A stretch of DNA of 5,434 bases from Syntrophorhabdaceae bacterium (GTDB lineage: Bacteria > Desulfobacterota > Syntrophorhabdia > Syntrophorhabdales > Syntrophorhabdaceae): positions 1-5,434 of the forward strand of contig JAOAHW010000101.1 of the NCBI GenBank assembly GCA_026415015.1, read 5' to 3'. A program made the position numbers and the translations under genes. The notes under the pieces are model-generated. The model had not been told where the DNA came from, made no database searches, and saw only the letters and a list, made by a program, of their open reading frames with translations. Below are positions 4,437-5,434 of this stretch, one piece after another. Every line of letters begins with the position of its first letter. Within the stretch, counting starts at the first letter, position 1.

Positions 4437-5434
4437 ATGAGAAGGATATTTATATGCCTTTTAATTTTATCAGTCTTTTCTCTTGTCTTTGCATCTCAGA
4501 TTAAGGCGCAGCAGTATATCACGCTCGGTGTCCCAACCTCTTTAAAACTCATAGAGGGCTACGAAGGCCATAAGGCTGCCCAGCTTGCCGCAGAAGAGAT
4601 AAATGCAAAGGGTGGCATAAAAGTGGGGAAGGATAAGTTTCTCATCAAGATTGAGGCCCTTGATATCAGGGATGGTGAGCCAGGTGTCCCTGTGCAGGAG
4701 GCACTCCTCGGCATAGAAAAACTCATCCTTGACAAAAAGATATATGCTGCTGTTGTGGGCAACTTCAGGTCAGAGGCACTCCTTGCTGCTATGGACATTT
4801 ATTCAAAACACAAGGTAATAAACATAGGCACCATTGCCATGACACCCAAGTTCCAGGAGAAGGTTCTGAGCAACCCAGATAAATACAAATATTCATTTAG
4901 AAACTGCCTCGATTCTAAATATCTATCAGGTTATATACAGAATATGATGAAATTCATATCTAAACAGTTCGGTTATAACAAGGTCTATATTGTTACCCAG
5001 GATGTCCTCTGGGCCACCGCCACTGGTTCTCTAATGGAGAAATGGTTTAAGGAGAACGGCTGGACTGTAGCAGGATTTGACAAATATCCAGTAGGAGCAA
5101 CAGATTTTTCAGCAGGTCTTATGAAGGCAAAATCAGCAGATGTTCAGGTTATCATGCCCATATTTGACATGCCCACGAGCGGTATCCTTGTAAAACAATG
5201 GAAGGGTATGAAGGTCCCTGCCCTTATGGCTGGTTTTATCTCACCTCTTATGGGCAGCAAGGCCTGGAAAACCTTTGGGGGCGATATAGATGGCCTCATG
5301 AACGTTGTCTTTGAGATAGGTTATTTCCCTATCAAGGCGTATCCACCTACAGTGAAGTTCTCAGAGGCCTATGCAAAGAGATGGAAAGAGGATATCCAAT
5401 CAGGCCACGGTGCAGCACCTGCCTATGACACTGT
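4437..5434 (+). CDS. LivK-type ABC transporter solute-binding protein (3' end missing)
   Basis: This is a periplasmic binding protein of the branched-chain amino acid / aromatic compound type (type I fold, Peripla_BP_6, COG0683), which captures a ligand for a Liv-type ABC importer. The 332 visible residues start with a signal peptide: MRR, then a hydrophobic core (4-19), with likely cleavage after VFA (17-19) or IKA (22-24). Family landmarks are GHKAAQLAAEEINAKGG (44-60), the ligand-contact region VVGNFRSEALLA (106-117), the second-lobe strand FGYNKVYIVTQD (178-189) and the hinge-region segment YPVGATDFSAGL (217-228). The start has AAGGGGGG 4 nt upstream. There is no lipobox, so it is probably soluble rather than a lipoprotein. 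The family is usually 370-430 residues, so perhaps 40-100 are lost at the window edge. Permease and ATPase genes probably follow. The ligand cannot be read from this sequence. Confidence 0.93.
   Translation, partial: MRRIFICLLILSVFSLVFASQIKAQQYITLGVPTSLKLIEGYEGHKAAQLAAEEINAKGGIKVGKDKFLIKIEALDIRDGEPGVPVQEALLGIEKLILDKKIYAAVVGNFRSEALLAAMDIYSKHKVINIGTIAMTPKFQEKVLSNPDKYKYSFRNCLDSKYLSGYIQNMMKFISKQFGYNKVYIVTQDVLWATATGSLMEKWFKENGWTVAGFDKYPVGATDFSAGLMKAKSADVQVIMPIFDMPTSGILVKQWKGMKVPALMAGFISPLMGSKAWKTFGGDIDGLMNVVFEIGYFPIKAYPPTVKFSEAYAKRWKEDIQSGHGAAPAYDT

Noticed and set aside
4559..4798. Minus-strand open frame of 79 codons
   Set aside because: It is antisense to the solute-binding protein gene, whose family motifs are clear on the plus strand.
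1..5434. CRISPR arrays, tRNA genes, phage or insertion-sequence genes
   Set aside because: No regularly spaced repeats, cloverleaf sequences, integrases or transposases are visible anywhere in the window.

Overview
This window looks like one end of a metagenome or draft-genome contig from a Gram-negative-type bacterium. It is AT-rich, roughly 40% GC by eye, with frequent ATA, AGA and AGG codons. The gene content (a str ribosomal operon, a MarC-family membrane protein and a LivK-type solute-binding protein) would fit an anaerobic lineage such as Desulfobacterota or Nitrospirota. That placement is a guess from style and context, not a demonstrated assignment. The first 19 bases are not genomic: they are exactly the synthetic Tn5 mosaic-end (Nextera) adapter, fused to the interior of tuf.

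Positions 20-3133, minus strand: the str operon in its classical order, rpsL (S12), rpsG (S7), fusA (EF-G), tuf (EF-Tu, only the first 20-21 codons). Spacing is very tight: 12 nt between rpsL and rpsG, 7 nt between rpsG and fusA, and an 8-nt overlap between fusA and tuf. The Shine-Dalgarno (SD) sequences of fusA and tuf therefore lie inside the preceding genes. A strong sigma-70 promoter (TTGACA, 18 nt, TAATAT) lies about 75 nt upstream of rpsL. A terminator-like hairpin with a run of eight T follows in the leader, just before the rpsL SD.

Positions 3284-3853, plus strand: a MarC-family integral membrane protein, transcribed divergently from the str operon. The str operon is therefore not directly downstream of rpoC here. 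Positions 3862-4104, minus strand: an 80-residue protein I do not recognise, with a zinc-knuckle-like cysteine pattern, convergent with marC and only 8 bp from it. Both genes lack an SD and have promoter-like hexamers placed so that transcription would begin at or next to the ATG, so they may be leaderless.

Positions 4105-4436: a 332-bp intergenic region with an AT-rich 16-bp perfect palindrome, a strong promoter (TTGACA, 16 nt, TAAAAT) and a leader of about 217 nt. The leader contains an SD without a start codon, a long open frame without a normal start, and a GC-rich hairpin. Positions 4437-5434, plus strand: a secreted LivK-type solute-binding protein cut off by the window end.

Most of the window is conventional. 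I found no strong evidence for a previously undescribed system. The parts least explained by known families are the small cysteine-rich gene and the long structured leader of the solute-binding protein gene.
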